Below are positions 7,246 to 14,657 of a stretch of 17,893 nucleotides of DNA, piece by piece. The DNA is from an uncultured Chlamydiae bacterium (GTDB lineage Bacteria; Chlamydiota; Chlamydiia; Chlamydiales; SM23-39): assembly GCA_903889795.1 (NCBI GenBank), contig CAISYW010000075.1, positions 1 through 17,893 on the forward strand, given 5' to 3'. The stretch's first letter is position 1. The number at the start of each line of letters is the position of its first letter. The translations under genes were made by a program, and so were the position numbers. The notes beneath the pieces are model-generated. The model searched no databases. It was not told where the DNA came from and was given only the letters and a program-made list of their open reading frames with translations.

Positions 7246-8517
7246 TTGTGTTTTTTGGCCGTTTTTCTTAAAATGCAAGGTTCGTTAACTGAGCCTCCTG
7301 GACAAATGCTATCGCAAGAATACTTTACTCATTATCCCTCAAGACTTTTATGGATCGGAGGCGCTATTCTTTGTGTGTTAGCTTTTTTATCCGGGGCACT
7401 ACTTATACCGATAGCTGATCAACCGGCATTTCCCTTGCCGCCTCGTAAAGGGGCTTGTGGTGTGATGCCGCAAGCCATCGTGCCTTTAGAGATAGAAAAG
7501 CGGGGTCGTCGATTATTGTGGGAATTGCCATCGATTCAGGATGAAATGCTCATTTCACTCAGCCCAGCTCGTCCGGGGAGTGATTCGTCACGCTCGATTA
7601 CTCATGTACGCCTTAAAACGGCACAGCAATCGCGCCGAGTTCCCTTGCCGAGTCGGATTTATTTACGTTTCAACGATCAGGGAATTTTGTGTTTTCAGGA
7701 TGAAAATGGACCTTTTTGGGTCGATCTTTCGCTCGAAGGCAAGGACAATTTGATCGCTAAGGTGATGGTGGTTATCGATGATGCAGAGGTGCAGCACGCG
7801 GTTTTTTCACGGTGCGCCGACCCCTCTCCATTGCAAAAAGCGGAAGAATTTTTGCCCGGATCCGCTTTGCGTGTTTTGGGAGAAGCTCGTTGGTGCGGTG
7901 TAGATCTGGTTTCCGCGCTCTCCTCTCCTCAACCGAAACAGCGGTTGGAAATTGGTCCCGTTGTTATGGATCTGGGGGAAAATGATTGGATTGGCTGGCT
8001 GGATGGAAAATGGTCAAAGGTGGATCGCCCCGCAAATGATCGAGAGGCGCCTGTTGCTCGCATTCGATCTGTTTTGCCGCAGATGCTGGAATGGGATGTG
8101 TGGGATTCGGCTCACACGAGGCTTTCGTGTAATTTGGCGGCCGTTCCGCCCACTCATTTTAAGACGGAAGAATGGATGAGCTCTCTCAGAATTCGTTCGG
8201 ACAAGCAAGTGAGTTGTGTGATTGAAAAACAAAGTTTTATTCTTCGATTGGGAGATTGGGTTTTGAAGGAAAATGGCCACTGGAGAATCTTACGGAAGTC
8301 GGACGACAAACAGCAACTCCTTGAAGGTTTTCGAGCGGGTGATTTATTTGTCTTGGAAAAAATTGATAACAAGCAAAAAAACATTAAGGGAAGGCTCTTT
8401 TTCGCTAACCGAACGCAGGTGGTTGAGGTCATCGCTTCGGCGTCAAATTCCAGGCATGACAAAAAACATTCGGCTTCGCAGGCAAATCACCGGCCACGCA
8501 AGGGAAAAAGCGCATGA
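7246..8517 (+). CDS. Bitopic inner-membrane protein in the GspC position of the T2SS operon
   Basis: 423 residues from the TTG at 7246, chosen because AAGGA lies seven bases upstream. In-frame ATGs at 7273 and 7306 have poorer sites; 7306 would leave only about 12 residues before the membrane helix and cannot be excluded. One helix is predicted at about 34-56 (LLWIGGAILCVLAFLSGALL), followed by a large periplasmic part rich in short beta strands and ending in a basic tail (RHDKKHSASQANHRPRKGKSA). Its first position, just upstream of gspD and overlapping it by 4 bp (ATGA), together with this topology suggests the GspC role: linking the inner-membrane platform to the secretin. Sequence similarity to classical GspC (HR or PDZ domain) is not evident, so this is mainly contextual. 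The same position in Chlamydia is held by a hypothetical protein. Confidence 0.65.
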   Translation: MCFLAVFLKMQGSLTEPPGQMLSQEYFTHYPSRLLWIGGAILCVLAFLSGALLIPIADQPAFPLPPRKGACGVMPQAIVPLEIEKRGRRLLWELPSIQDEMLISLSPARPGSDSSRSITHVRLKTAQQSRRVPLPSRIYLRFNDQGILCFQDENGPFWVDLSLEGKDNLIAKVMVVIDDAEVQHAVFSRCADPSPLQKAEEFLPGSALRVLGEARWCGVDLVSALSSPQPKQRLEIGPVVMDLGENDWIGWLDGKWSKVDRPANDREAPVARIRSVLPQMLEWDVWDSAHTRLSCNLAAVPPTHFKTEEWMSSLRIRSDKQVSCVIEKQSFILRLGDWVLKENGHWRILRKSDDKQQLLEGFRAGDLFVLEKIDNKQKNIKGRLFFANRTQVVEVIASASNSRHDKKHSASQANHRPRKGKSA

Positions 8518-10814
8518 TAAAAACGATTCTTCTTTGCGGCTCGATTCTGATCTTTGCAACAGCATGGCCTGATCTACCCCAAGAGGGGGGCGAATCTGTG
8601 GTCGTGCAGCAATACAACCAGGAAGCAGAGAAACTCAAAGAACAGGTTAAAGGTATATACGAAAAAGCCTCTCAGCTTGTCCGCAAGGGCGCAAACGAAT
8701 CGAATTATCTCGCCTTGGTCGATGAGATGAAATCTCTCAAAAAAGAGAAGGAGGCCCTCCAGGAAAAATGGCGGAAATCTTTTTCTGATGATGCGGGCGG
8801 AGGCGATGATAATTATGCGCTTTGGGACATGGGAGAGACCACCCTTTCCCAATTGATCATGGAATATGGCGCTAGCGATTTTCTCTATATTATCCCCCCC
8901 GAACTCACTGCAATGAAGATCAGTCTTTTTTCGAGCATTCCTCTGCCTCGCGAATCTTGGGGCGAGATGATGGAAATGATTTTGGTTCATAATGGCGTGG
9001 GAGTCAAAAGATTAAATCCATGGGTCAAGCAGCTTTACATTCTTAAGCTCGACCCTTCGGCAATCGAAGGAATTGTTAGCCGCGAGGAAGATCTCGCGCT
9101 GATTGAACCCCATGCGCGGATTTTTTTCGTCTTTTCACCCAAAGCTGAGCAAGTTAAGTCGATTCAGGGCTTTTTCGAGCGTTTTTCAGATCCTCGCCAA
9201 ACAACTGTGCAATCCATTGCATCAAAAATCGTATTGGTTTCCACGAGAGAAACTGTGGAGAAGATGCTTGGCCTCTATCGGGCCGTATGGGAACAAGATC
9301 GCGGTAAGATCGTCCGGTTAGTCAACCTTGCGAAAATCGCTCCGGCGGAAGCGGAGAAGGTCTTAAAAGCTGTTTTCGGCGATTCTGCGATGAAATCGAG
9401 AGGTCCTTCTTATCCGGGCTCTGAGGATCTTTCCATATTGACTTTGCCGCAGGGCCTTATTTTGGCCGGGGACACCGAGGCCGTTCAGCGCGGTGAAAAA
9501 ATTGTACTCGACTTGGAACTGCAGCTGGAAGATCCCAGTGAAAAGGTTGTTTATTGGTATTCCTGCAAACATTCGAATCCTGATGATATCGCCTCTGTTT
9601 TGACCCAGGTATACGATTCATTGATTGGAGTTTCTTTTGAAAAAAAGGATGCTCCCGGCGGCCCCATTACGTCATCGCCACCTCCCGGTGCTCCTTTGCA
9701 GGAACCCTGTCCTTCGCTTGCTTTTCCATGCCCCAGCTCAATGTATAACACCGTCAATCCCGTTAACCCCGGTTTTATTCAGCCGGGGGTGATCGATCAG
9801 CAGAAAAAGTCGGCATTCGGAAACTTTGTGGTCGATCCCAAAACCTCATCGATTTTAATGGTTGTCCGCCGTGAGGAACTATCCAAGATTAAAACGCTGT
9901 TGAAAAAACTCGACGTACCCAAGCGAATGGTTCAAATCGATGTATTGTTAGTCGAAAAGCGGATGCTTGACCGCAGACAGGTCGGAATTAATTTGCTCAA
10001 CATTAATAGCAATTTAAAAGTGCCTCACGAAACCGGCGCCTCTTTTCAGACGGATGATCAAAAACCGGGCAAATTGGGACTCTTGCAATTTATTTTTCAA
10101 CGGCCGGCGGGGAAATTTCCCGGGGTTGATCTGGCTTATAATTTTTTATTGGCGCAGGAAGATTTGCGGATTAATGCCAATCCCACGATTTTGGCCATCA
10201 ACCAGACTCCCGCGCAAATATCGATTGTGGATGAAATTTCAATTAATAACGGGGCTGTCGTGACAAGCGGCTTATCGAATGTGTCGGAAAAATCGTATAC
10301 GCGAACCCAATACGGTACAACGATCCTCATGCTGCCAACGATCCATTTGCCTGATCCGGAAGAAAACTCCGATTATCCGGGATTTGTTACTCTTCATACT
10401 GATGTCACATTCGACACGCCGCCGATTTGTTTGGATGAGCGTCCTCCTGTGGTTCGGCGCCATGTGACGAATGATGTTCAGATAGCTGATGGAGAGACAG
10501 TGATTTTGGGTGGCTTGCGCCGAAAGTCGGAAGAGAATCGGTCAGAAAAAATTCCTTTTTTAGGCGACTTGCCCGGGATTGGCAAATTGTTCGGGGCTGA
10601 CAAGGCGATTGACACGAGTACGGAAATGTATATTTTTATTACTCCTCACATTATTCACGATCCCATTGATGATTTGAGACGTATCCGCCAGGAAGAATAT
10701 CGAAAGCGGGCGGGTGAAATTCCTGAATTTCTGATCCGCCTTGATGAGGCAAAACAAAAAGAAAGAAAAGCTCTTTTTTCTAATAGTATGAAGATGCTTT
10801 TTGACCGGCATTAA
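8514..10814 (+). CDS. gspD: Type II secretion system secretin GspD
   Basis: The outer-membrane channel subunit, 766 residues, at the upper end of the family's length. Residues 1-18 are a Sec signal peptide (MIKTILLCGSILIFATAW). Residues 33-86 form a predicted coiled coil (EAEKLKEQVKGIYEKA, MKSLKKEKEALQEKW), which classical GspD lacks. The N0-like domain follows (about 108-168), then N1-N3-like repeats (about 170-470). N3 carries a proline-rich stretch at 377-425 with two cysteines (C399, C406). The secretin core begins at RMVQIDVLLVEKRMLDR (471-487) and includes LAINQTPAQISIVDE (560-574), DGETVILGGL (659-668) and the hallmark IPFLGDLPGIGKLFG (680-694), ending in MYIFITPHII. A charged C-terminal helix (720-760) may act as an S-domain or pilotin site. 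gspE starts one base after the stop. Confidence 0.93.
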   Translation: MIKTILLCGSILIFATAWPDLPQEGGESVVVQQYNQEAEKLKEQVKGIYEKASQLVRKGANESNYLALVDEMKSLKKEKEALQEKWRKSFSDDAGGGDDNYALWDMGETTLSQLIMEYGASDFLYIIPPELTAMKISLFSSIPLPRESWGEMMEMILVHNGVGVKRLNPWVKQLYILKLDPSAIEGIVSREEDLALIEPHARIFFVFSPKAEQVKSIQGFFERFSDPRQTTVQSIASKIVLVSTRETVEKMLGLYRAVWEQDRGKIVRLVNLAKIAPAEAEKVLKAVFGDSAMKSRGPSYPGSEDLSILTLPQGLILAGDTEAVQRGEKIVLDLELQLEDPSEKVVYWYSCKHSNPDDIASVLTQVYDSLIGVSFEKKDAPGGPITSSPPPGAPLQEPCPSLAFPCPSSMYNTVNPVNPGFIQPGVIDQQKKSAFGNFVVDPKTSSILMVVRREELSKIKTLLKKLDVPKRMVQIDVLLVEKRMLDRRQVGINLLNINSNLKVPHETGASFQTDDQKPGKLGLLQFIFQRPAGKFPGVDLAYNFLLAQEDLRINANPTILAINQTPAQISIVDEISINNGAVVTSGLSNVSEKSYTRTQYGTTILMLPTIHLPDPEENSDYPGFVTLHTDVTFDTPPICLDERPPVVRRHVTNDVQIADGETVILGGLRRKSEENRSEKIPFLGDLPGIGKLFGADKAIDTSTEMYIFITPHIIHDPIDDLRRIRQEEYRKRAGEIPEFLIRLDEAKQKERKALFSNSMKMLFDRH

Positions 10815-10815
10815 C

Positions 10816-12411
10816 ATGACAATCGCACAGAATACAGAAGATACGAAAGCCCTCGCTCGCCGCTTCGGTATTCGAATTTGCGAAGAGATAGCCGATTTTC
10901 CTCTCGTTCGCGATAAAATTCAGCTGATCCCTTATTCTTTTGCCAAGCAAAAGGGACTTCTCCCTCTCGAACAAAATGAAAAAGAGATCGTTGTCGCGAT
11001 CAGCGATCCTCTCGATCTTGAAGCGCTTGAAGAATTACGGCTTTATTTGCAAAAACCGCTTGTGCCTGTTTATTGCAGCAAATCGACGATTGAGTCGTCC
11101 ATTGAGCAATGCTACCGCCAAAAAGAGGGTGAGGCCAAACGTCTTTTTTCCGACTTGTCTAATCCCATTCGCTCATTGCATAAAGAAGAGACGATCGAAG
11201 GTTATGATTTGTTGGAACAAAATGACCAAAATCCGGTCATTCGAATGGTCAATACGATTATCCTCGAGGCGATTCAGCAGGGTGCTTCGGATATTCATCT
11301 CGAGCCGACTGATAACGAGCTCAATATTCGCTTTCGTATCGACGGTGTTTTACTGAGACGCGACACACCCCCGAGAGAAGCCGCATCTGCGATCAGCACT
11401 AGGATCAAAGTGATGGCAAAAATGGACATCGCAGAGCACCGTTTGCCTCAGGATGGTCGGATCAAGTTAAATCACGGTGGGCGTGAAATCGATTTTCGTG
11501 TGAGTACGATTCCTACGGTTTATGGCGAACGAATAGCGCTGCGTATTCTTGATCGGGGAAACGTGGTTCTCGGCATGGAAAAGATTGGCATGGAGGAAAA
11601 GACGCTGAAAGCCTTTCGCCGCTTGATCCATGCGCCGGAGGGAATTGTTCTGGTCACAGGGCCGACCGGCAGCGGGAAAACGACTACCCTTTATAGCGCG
11701 ATTTCAGAAATCAATAGCGATGAAATGAATATCCTGACGATTGAAGACCCCGTTGAGTATAAATTGCAGGGCATTTCCCAAATGAATGTGAATCCGCGGA
11801 TTGAGCTCGATTTTGCTAAAGGCTTGCGTCATTTTTTGCGCCAAGATCCTGATGTGATCATGATCGGGGAAATTCGCGATCGCGAAACCGCGGAAATTGC
11901 CATTCAAGCATCTCTGACGGGCCACTTGGTTTTGAGTACTTTGCACACCAACGATGCTCCATCCGCCTTAACGCGTCTCGCTGACATGGGGGTCGAGCCC
12001 TATTTATTGGCTTCTTCCATTTTGGGGGTTTTGGCGCAGCGGCTGGTTCGCTGCATCTGTCCCAATTGCCGGATAAGTTATAGCCCTTCCGTTGATGAAT
12101 TGGATGAACTGGGGCTTCAGAAAGAACTTCTTTCCGATGGCAACCTGTTTCGGGGGGAAGGGTGTAAGCATTGTTTTGGATCGGGATATAAAGGCCGCCA
12201 TGGAATTTATGAACTGATGCCGATGCATGCAAAAATCAAAACCCAGGTTATGAAAAGCGCTGATGCGCAAGAACTTCGTAAAACGGCCCGTTCTTATCAG
12301 ATGATGTCTCTATTTGAGCATGGACGTCGGTTGGTGACACATGGTTTGACGACCAGTGCGGAGATTTTGCGTGTCACACGAATTGGCGAAGGGGCTCAAA
12401 TCGAGGAATAA
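10816..12411 (+). CDS. gspE: Type II secretion ATPase GspE
   Basis: The cytoplasmic hexameric ATPase that powers pseudopilus assembly. 531 residues from the ATG at 10816, one base after the gspD stop; an in-frame TTG at 10801 would overlap gspD and is less likely. The N1 domain (about 1-135) binds the inner-membrane platform. Then come NPVIRMVNTIILEAIQQGAS and DIHLEP, and the arginine-bearing RFRIDGVLLRRD. Walker A is GPTGSGKTT (282-290). The Asp box is ILTIEDPVEYKLQGISQM, Walker B is DVIMIGEIRDRETAE (346-360), and the His box is GHLVLSTLHTND. A tetracysteine zinc motif, C415-x2-C418 and C450-x2-C453, plus an extra C413, marks it as GspE/PilB rather than a PilT retraction ATPase. All motifs are intact. 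Confidence 0.95.
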   Translation: MTIAQNTEDTKALARRFGIRICEEIADFPLVRDKIQLIPYSFAKQKGLLPLEQNEKEIVVAISDPLDLEALEELRLYLQKPLVPVYCSKSTIESSIEQCYRQKEGEAKRLFSDLSNPIRSLHKEETIEGYDLLEQNDQNPVIRMVNTIILEAIQQGASDIHLEPTDNELNIRFRIDGVLLRRDTPPREAASAISTRIKVMAKMDIAEHRLPQDGRIKLNHGGREIDFRVSTIPTVYGERIALRILDRGNVVLGMEKIGMEEKTLKAFRRLIHAPEGIVLVTGPTGSGKTTTLYSAISEINSDEMNILTIEDPVEYKLQGISQMNVNPRIELDFAKGLRHFLRQDPDVIMIGEIRDRETAEIAIQASLTGHLVLSTLHTNDAPSALTRLADMGVEPYLLASSILGVLAQRLVRCICPNCRISYSPSVDELDELGLQKELLSDGNLFRGEGCKHCFGSGYKGRHGIYELMPMHAKIKTQVMKSADAQELRKTARSYQMMSLFEHGRRLVTHGLTTSAEILRVTRIGEGAQIEE

Positions 12412-12413
12412 AT

Positions 12414-13598
12414 ATGGCTTTATTTCGATACGAGGCTCTTGATGAAAAGGGAAAAATGGTAAGCGCCATCGTCGATGCAGATTCACTTTTGGAGGCAAAG
12501 CAAAAGTTGATCCGCCGTCAGATTCTTGTGACGAAAGTCACCCAGATAAAAAAAAATAAGTCCGGATGTTCATTAAAAAAGAGCGAGGTTCTCTCCCTCA
12601 CTCGAGAGTTGGCGCGTCTGTTGGAGGCGGGGCTGCCTCTTTTTGAAGCGTTGAGTGTTCTTGAGGAGAAATACCGCAACTTGAAAGCGCATGAACTGCT
12701 GCTCGATCTTTGCGACAAAATCCGAGCCGGACAGCCTTTTTCGCTGGCTCTTGAGTCCCATCCGATCTGCTTCGATATGCTCTATTGCTCCATGATCGCC
12801 AATGCCGAACGAGGCGGTCATCTAATTAAAGCGCTTCACGAGCTCGCCCACTTGATTGAGCGGCAACTACACGTGCGAAAAACGATTTTAGGGGCTCTTC
12901 TTTATCCTGCGTTATTATCAGTTTTTTGTTTGATCGTTCTTTCTGTTTTGCTCTTTTTCGTCATTCCCTCATTGTTTGATCTGTTTGAAGGCCGCTCTTT
13001 GCATCCATTCACTTGTTTTGTCTTTGCCTGCAGCCGGTTTGCATTGAAAGCCAAGTGGTTTCTTGCATTATTCGCGGCTCTGCTGTTGGGAGCGGCCGGA
13101 TGGTCGTTTTTTTCAGAAAAAGGACGCTATTATGCAAAAAAAGTGCTGTTTCGAGCGCCATTCATATCCGAACTGCTGGCAACCGTGGCTCTTTCGAGGT
13201 TTTTTCGAGCAGCGGCGACCTTGATTGAGGGAGGCTTGCCGGCGCTTTTTGCCCTGCAGCAAGCCAAGCCAACGCTGCGGCATCCTTTGCTCGAGAGCTC
13301 GATGCAAGAAGCTTTTCAGAGCCTCTCTCAAGGAGAGACTTTACAAAGTGCTTTGCAAGGACGCGCGGGCATTCCTCCGCTTGTTCCGAGGATGTTGGGT
13401 ATCGCATTAGAGGGCGGAAAATTATCTCCCATGATGCACCAAATCGCTTCGATTTATGAAGATGATTTGGAAAAAACGATTGAACGAGTCACGTCAATGG
13501 TTCAGCCTATTTTACTTCTCGCTCTGGGTGGAATGGTGGGTTTTGTCCTCCTCTCGGTTCTTCTACCGCTGACCGATGTGAGTTCGTTTGCAACCTAA
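12414..13598 (+). CDS. gspF: Type II secretion inner-membrane platform protein GspF
   Basis: The polytopic core of the assembly platform, 394 residues, the usual family length. The ATG at 12414 follows a GAGGAATAA site and lies 2 bp after gspE. The N terminus, FRYEALDEKGKMVSAIVDA, is typical. There are two homologous cytoplasmic GspF repeats: RELARLLEAGLPLFEALSVL (about 65-84) with NAERGGHL (130-137), and LSRFFRAAATLIEGGLPALF (260-279) with ALEGGKLSPMM (331-341). Predicted membrane helices are at about 158-188, 212-234 and 363-386. It binds GspE on the cytoplasmic side and is thought to turn ATPase motion into pilin extraction from the membrane. Nothing is missing. Confidence 0.94.
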   Translation: MALFRYEALDEKGKMVSAIVDADSLLEAKQKLIRRQILVTKVTQIKKNKSGCSLKKSEVLSLTRELARLLEAGLPLFEALSVLEEKYRNLKAHELLLDLCDKIRAGQPFSLALESHPICFDMLYCSMIANAERGGHLIKALHELAHLIERQLHVRKTILGALLYPALLSVFCLIVLSVLLFFVIPSLFDLFEGRSLHPFTCFVFACSRFALKAKWFLALFAALLLGAAGWSFFSEKGRYYAKKVLFRAPFISELLATVALSRFFRAAATLIEGGLPALFALQQAKPTLRHPLLESSMQEAFQSLSQGETLQSALQGRAGIPPLVPRMLGIALEGGKLSPMMHQIASIYEDDLEKTIERVTSMVQPILLLALGGMVGFVLLSVLLPLTDVSSFAT

Positions 13599-13610
13599 AA
13601 GGGAAATCAG

Positions 13611-14018
13611 ATGAAAAGAACGTTTACTCTGCTTGAAATTATGATAGTGATTCTTTTGATTACGATTATCACAGGCGCGATTGGCTATAACATGAAAGGA
13701 ACCCTTGAGAAGGGAAAGGCCTTTCGTACGGAACGTGCGAAAGAGCAGCTCCATGACTTATTGCTCTATTGTTATGCTGACTTGAAGGATACGGATCAAA
13801 TTTTAAAAAACATTGAAAACGCAATAACGACAACCGGTTTGGCTAAAAATCCAAAAGAACTTTTAAAAGATGGCTGGGGCGTTCCATTTGAAATCAAAGC
13901 CACTAAAAGCAAAAACGATTTTATCATCCACTCGGATCGTCTCGACATTTTTAACCGGAGCCATAAATTGGGACATCCCGAGGCATCGAACATTGCTTCG
14001 GATGAGGAGGATGATTGA
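13611..14018 (+). CDS. gspG: Major pseudopilin GspG-like protein without Gly(-1)
   Basis: 135 residues; the ATG is preceded by AAGGGA. The type IV pilin-like N terminus is MKRT followed by FTLLEIMIVILLITI, with Glu at +5 (E9) and a hydrophobic helix at about 5-25. The residue before the expected cleavage point is Thr4 rather than the nearly invariant Gly. The DGWGVPFEIK block (about 87-96) with FIIHSDRLDIFN matches the DPWGNPY-like region of GspG. The tail is acidic (ASDEEDD), where canonical GspG has a calcium-binding loop. GspG polymerises into the periplasmic piston. It overlaps the next gene by 4 bp, with the start TTG one base before its TGA. Confidence 0.85.
   Translation: MKRTFTLLEIMIVILLITIITGAIGYNMKGTLEKGKAFRTERAKEQLHDLLLYCYADLKDTDQILKNIENAITTTGLAKNPKELLKDGWGVPFEIKATKSKNDFIIHSDRLDIFNRSHKLGHPEASNIASDEEDD
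14004..14010 (+). promoter_or_regulatory. Strong Shine-Dalgarno that fixes a TTG start for the second pseudopilin
   Basis: GAGGAGG lies four bases before the TTG at 14015. An ATG at 14011 sits closer but is in another frame, which lacks a pilin signature, so the TTG is the better start. The site is inside the last codons of gspG, implying coupled translation. Confidence 0.7.
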
Positions 14019-14479
14019 CGAAGAGGCTGTTTTCCCTTCTCGAAGTGATGATTGCCGTTTTTATTCTGGCCCTTGCCGGCAGCGTCATAGGGATTCGCTT
14101 GGGAAAAGCTCTGGATGAAAAACAATTTCAATCGGCTGTTGATCGACTTTACTCAGAGTTAGAATCCTCGCGGCGGCTGGCCTTAAATATGCAAGCCGAC
14201 TGGAGTGTCGTTCTTGAAAAACAGAATGATCTCATTTTATTATATCGAACATGTCCTGAGGTTACGAAGTCGTTTGCCGTCCAATGGAAAGCCTCTTGTT
14301 CTCTTCGCTGGAATCATGAGCCCATCGACAAAATTGCTTTTCTTTTTTCTTCAACGGGAAAAATGGAGCCTGCGGGCTTGTTGGAAATTGTAGGATCCGG
14401 ACATACCGTTTCCTGGAGTTTCCCTGGGCGGTTTGCCATAACCGAAGGATCGGATGGGGCGGTGCGCAGGCCGGAATGA
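14015..14479 (+). CDS. Minor pseudopilin, GspH-like
   Basis: 154 residues starting at TTG 14015 behind a perfect AGGAGG. The N terminus is MTKRL then FSLLEVMIAVFILALAG: Phe at +1, Glu at +5 (E10), a hydrophobic helix at about 6-26, and Leu instead of Gly at -1. After the helix come the amphipathic ALDEKQFQSAVDRLYSELESS and a beta-rich C-terminal domain (WSVVLEKQNDLILLYRT, IAFLFSSTGKMEPAGLLEI). Size and this IxFxxxGxxxP-like pattern fit the GspH/FimT group of minor pseudopilins, which cap the pseudopilus; GspI or GspJ are less likely. It is the last recognisable T2SS gene. Candidates for GspK, GspL, GspM and the prepilin peptidase GspO are absent from this cluster. Confidence 0.78.
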   Translation: MTKRLFSLLEVMIAVFILALAGSVIGIRLGKALDEKQFQSAVDRLYSELESSRRLALNMQADWSVVLEKQNDLILLYRTCPEVTKSFAVQWKASCSLRWNHEPIDKIAFLFSSTGKMEPAGLLEIVGSGHTVSWSFPGRFAITEGSDGAVRRPE

Positions 14480-14520
14480 AAGCCTCCTTGCCTATTCCCG
14501 ATTTTTGAATCGCTCCCGGT

Positions 14521-14646
14521 ATGCACAAGTTATTTGAAAAATCTGAATTTCTTCTCGACAATTTTTCGCAAGGAACAACGCGAACGGCTCTGGATGAAAA
14601 ACAATACCATAAAATGAATCTAGATCACATAATCAAAGAATATTAA
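14521..14646 (+). CDS. 41-codon ORF, possible pseudopilin remnant or small protein
   Basis: An ATG at 14521 opens a 41-residue frame (MHKLFEKSEFLLDNFSQG through to DHIIKEY) ending at 14646. The ribosome site is poor. Its ALDEKQY segment is encoded by a 19-bp stretch identical to one in the GspH-like gene, so the ORF may be a leftover of a duplicated pseudopilin gene or of a recombination event. A candidate promoter for the next gene lies inside it, which argues against a functional protein. Low confidence. Confidence 0.25.
   Translation: MHKLFEKSEFLLDNFSQGTTRTALDEKQYHKMNLDHIIKEY
14534..14562 (+). promoter_or_regulatory. Candidate sigma70-type promoter for the MORN-repeat gene
   Basis: TTGAAA at 14534-14539 (5 of 6 to TTGACA), a 17-base spacer, then GACAAT at 14557-14562 (4 of 6 to TATAAT). 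It would start transcripts about 90 bases before the ATG at 14658, allowing the repeat-protein gene to be expressed apart from the T2SS operon. Judged by eye only. Confidence 0.38.
14587..14605 (+). repeat. 19-bp exact direct repeat (second copy; first copy at 14108-14126)
   Basis: GCTCTGGATGAAAAACAAT occurs at 14108-14126 in the GspH-like gene and again at 14587-14605, 479 bp apart. An exact 19-mer match is not expected by chance in a window of this size. Similarity fades quickly on both sides. Confidence 0.8.
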
Positions 14647-14657
14647 AGGAATATGCT

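Noticed and set aside
13870..14118. 82-codon frame overlapping gspG and the second pseudopilin, containing ATG 14011
   Set aside because: No pilin signature; a shadow of the two pseudopilin genes. The TTG at 14015 is in the correct frame.
14476..14508. ATGA-coupled 10-codon ORF after the GspH-like gene
   Set aside because: Too short and without a motif; the overlapping ATG is likely coincidental.
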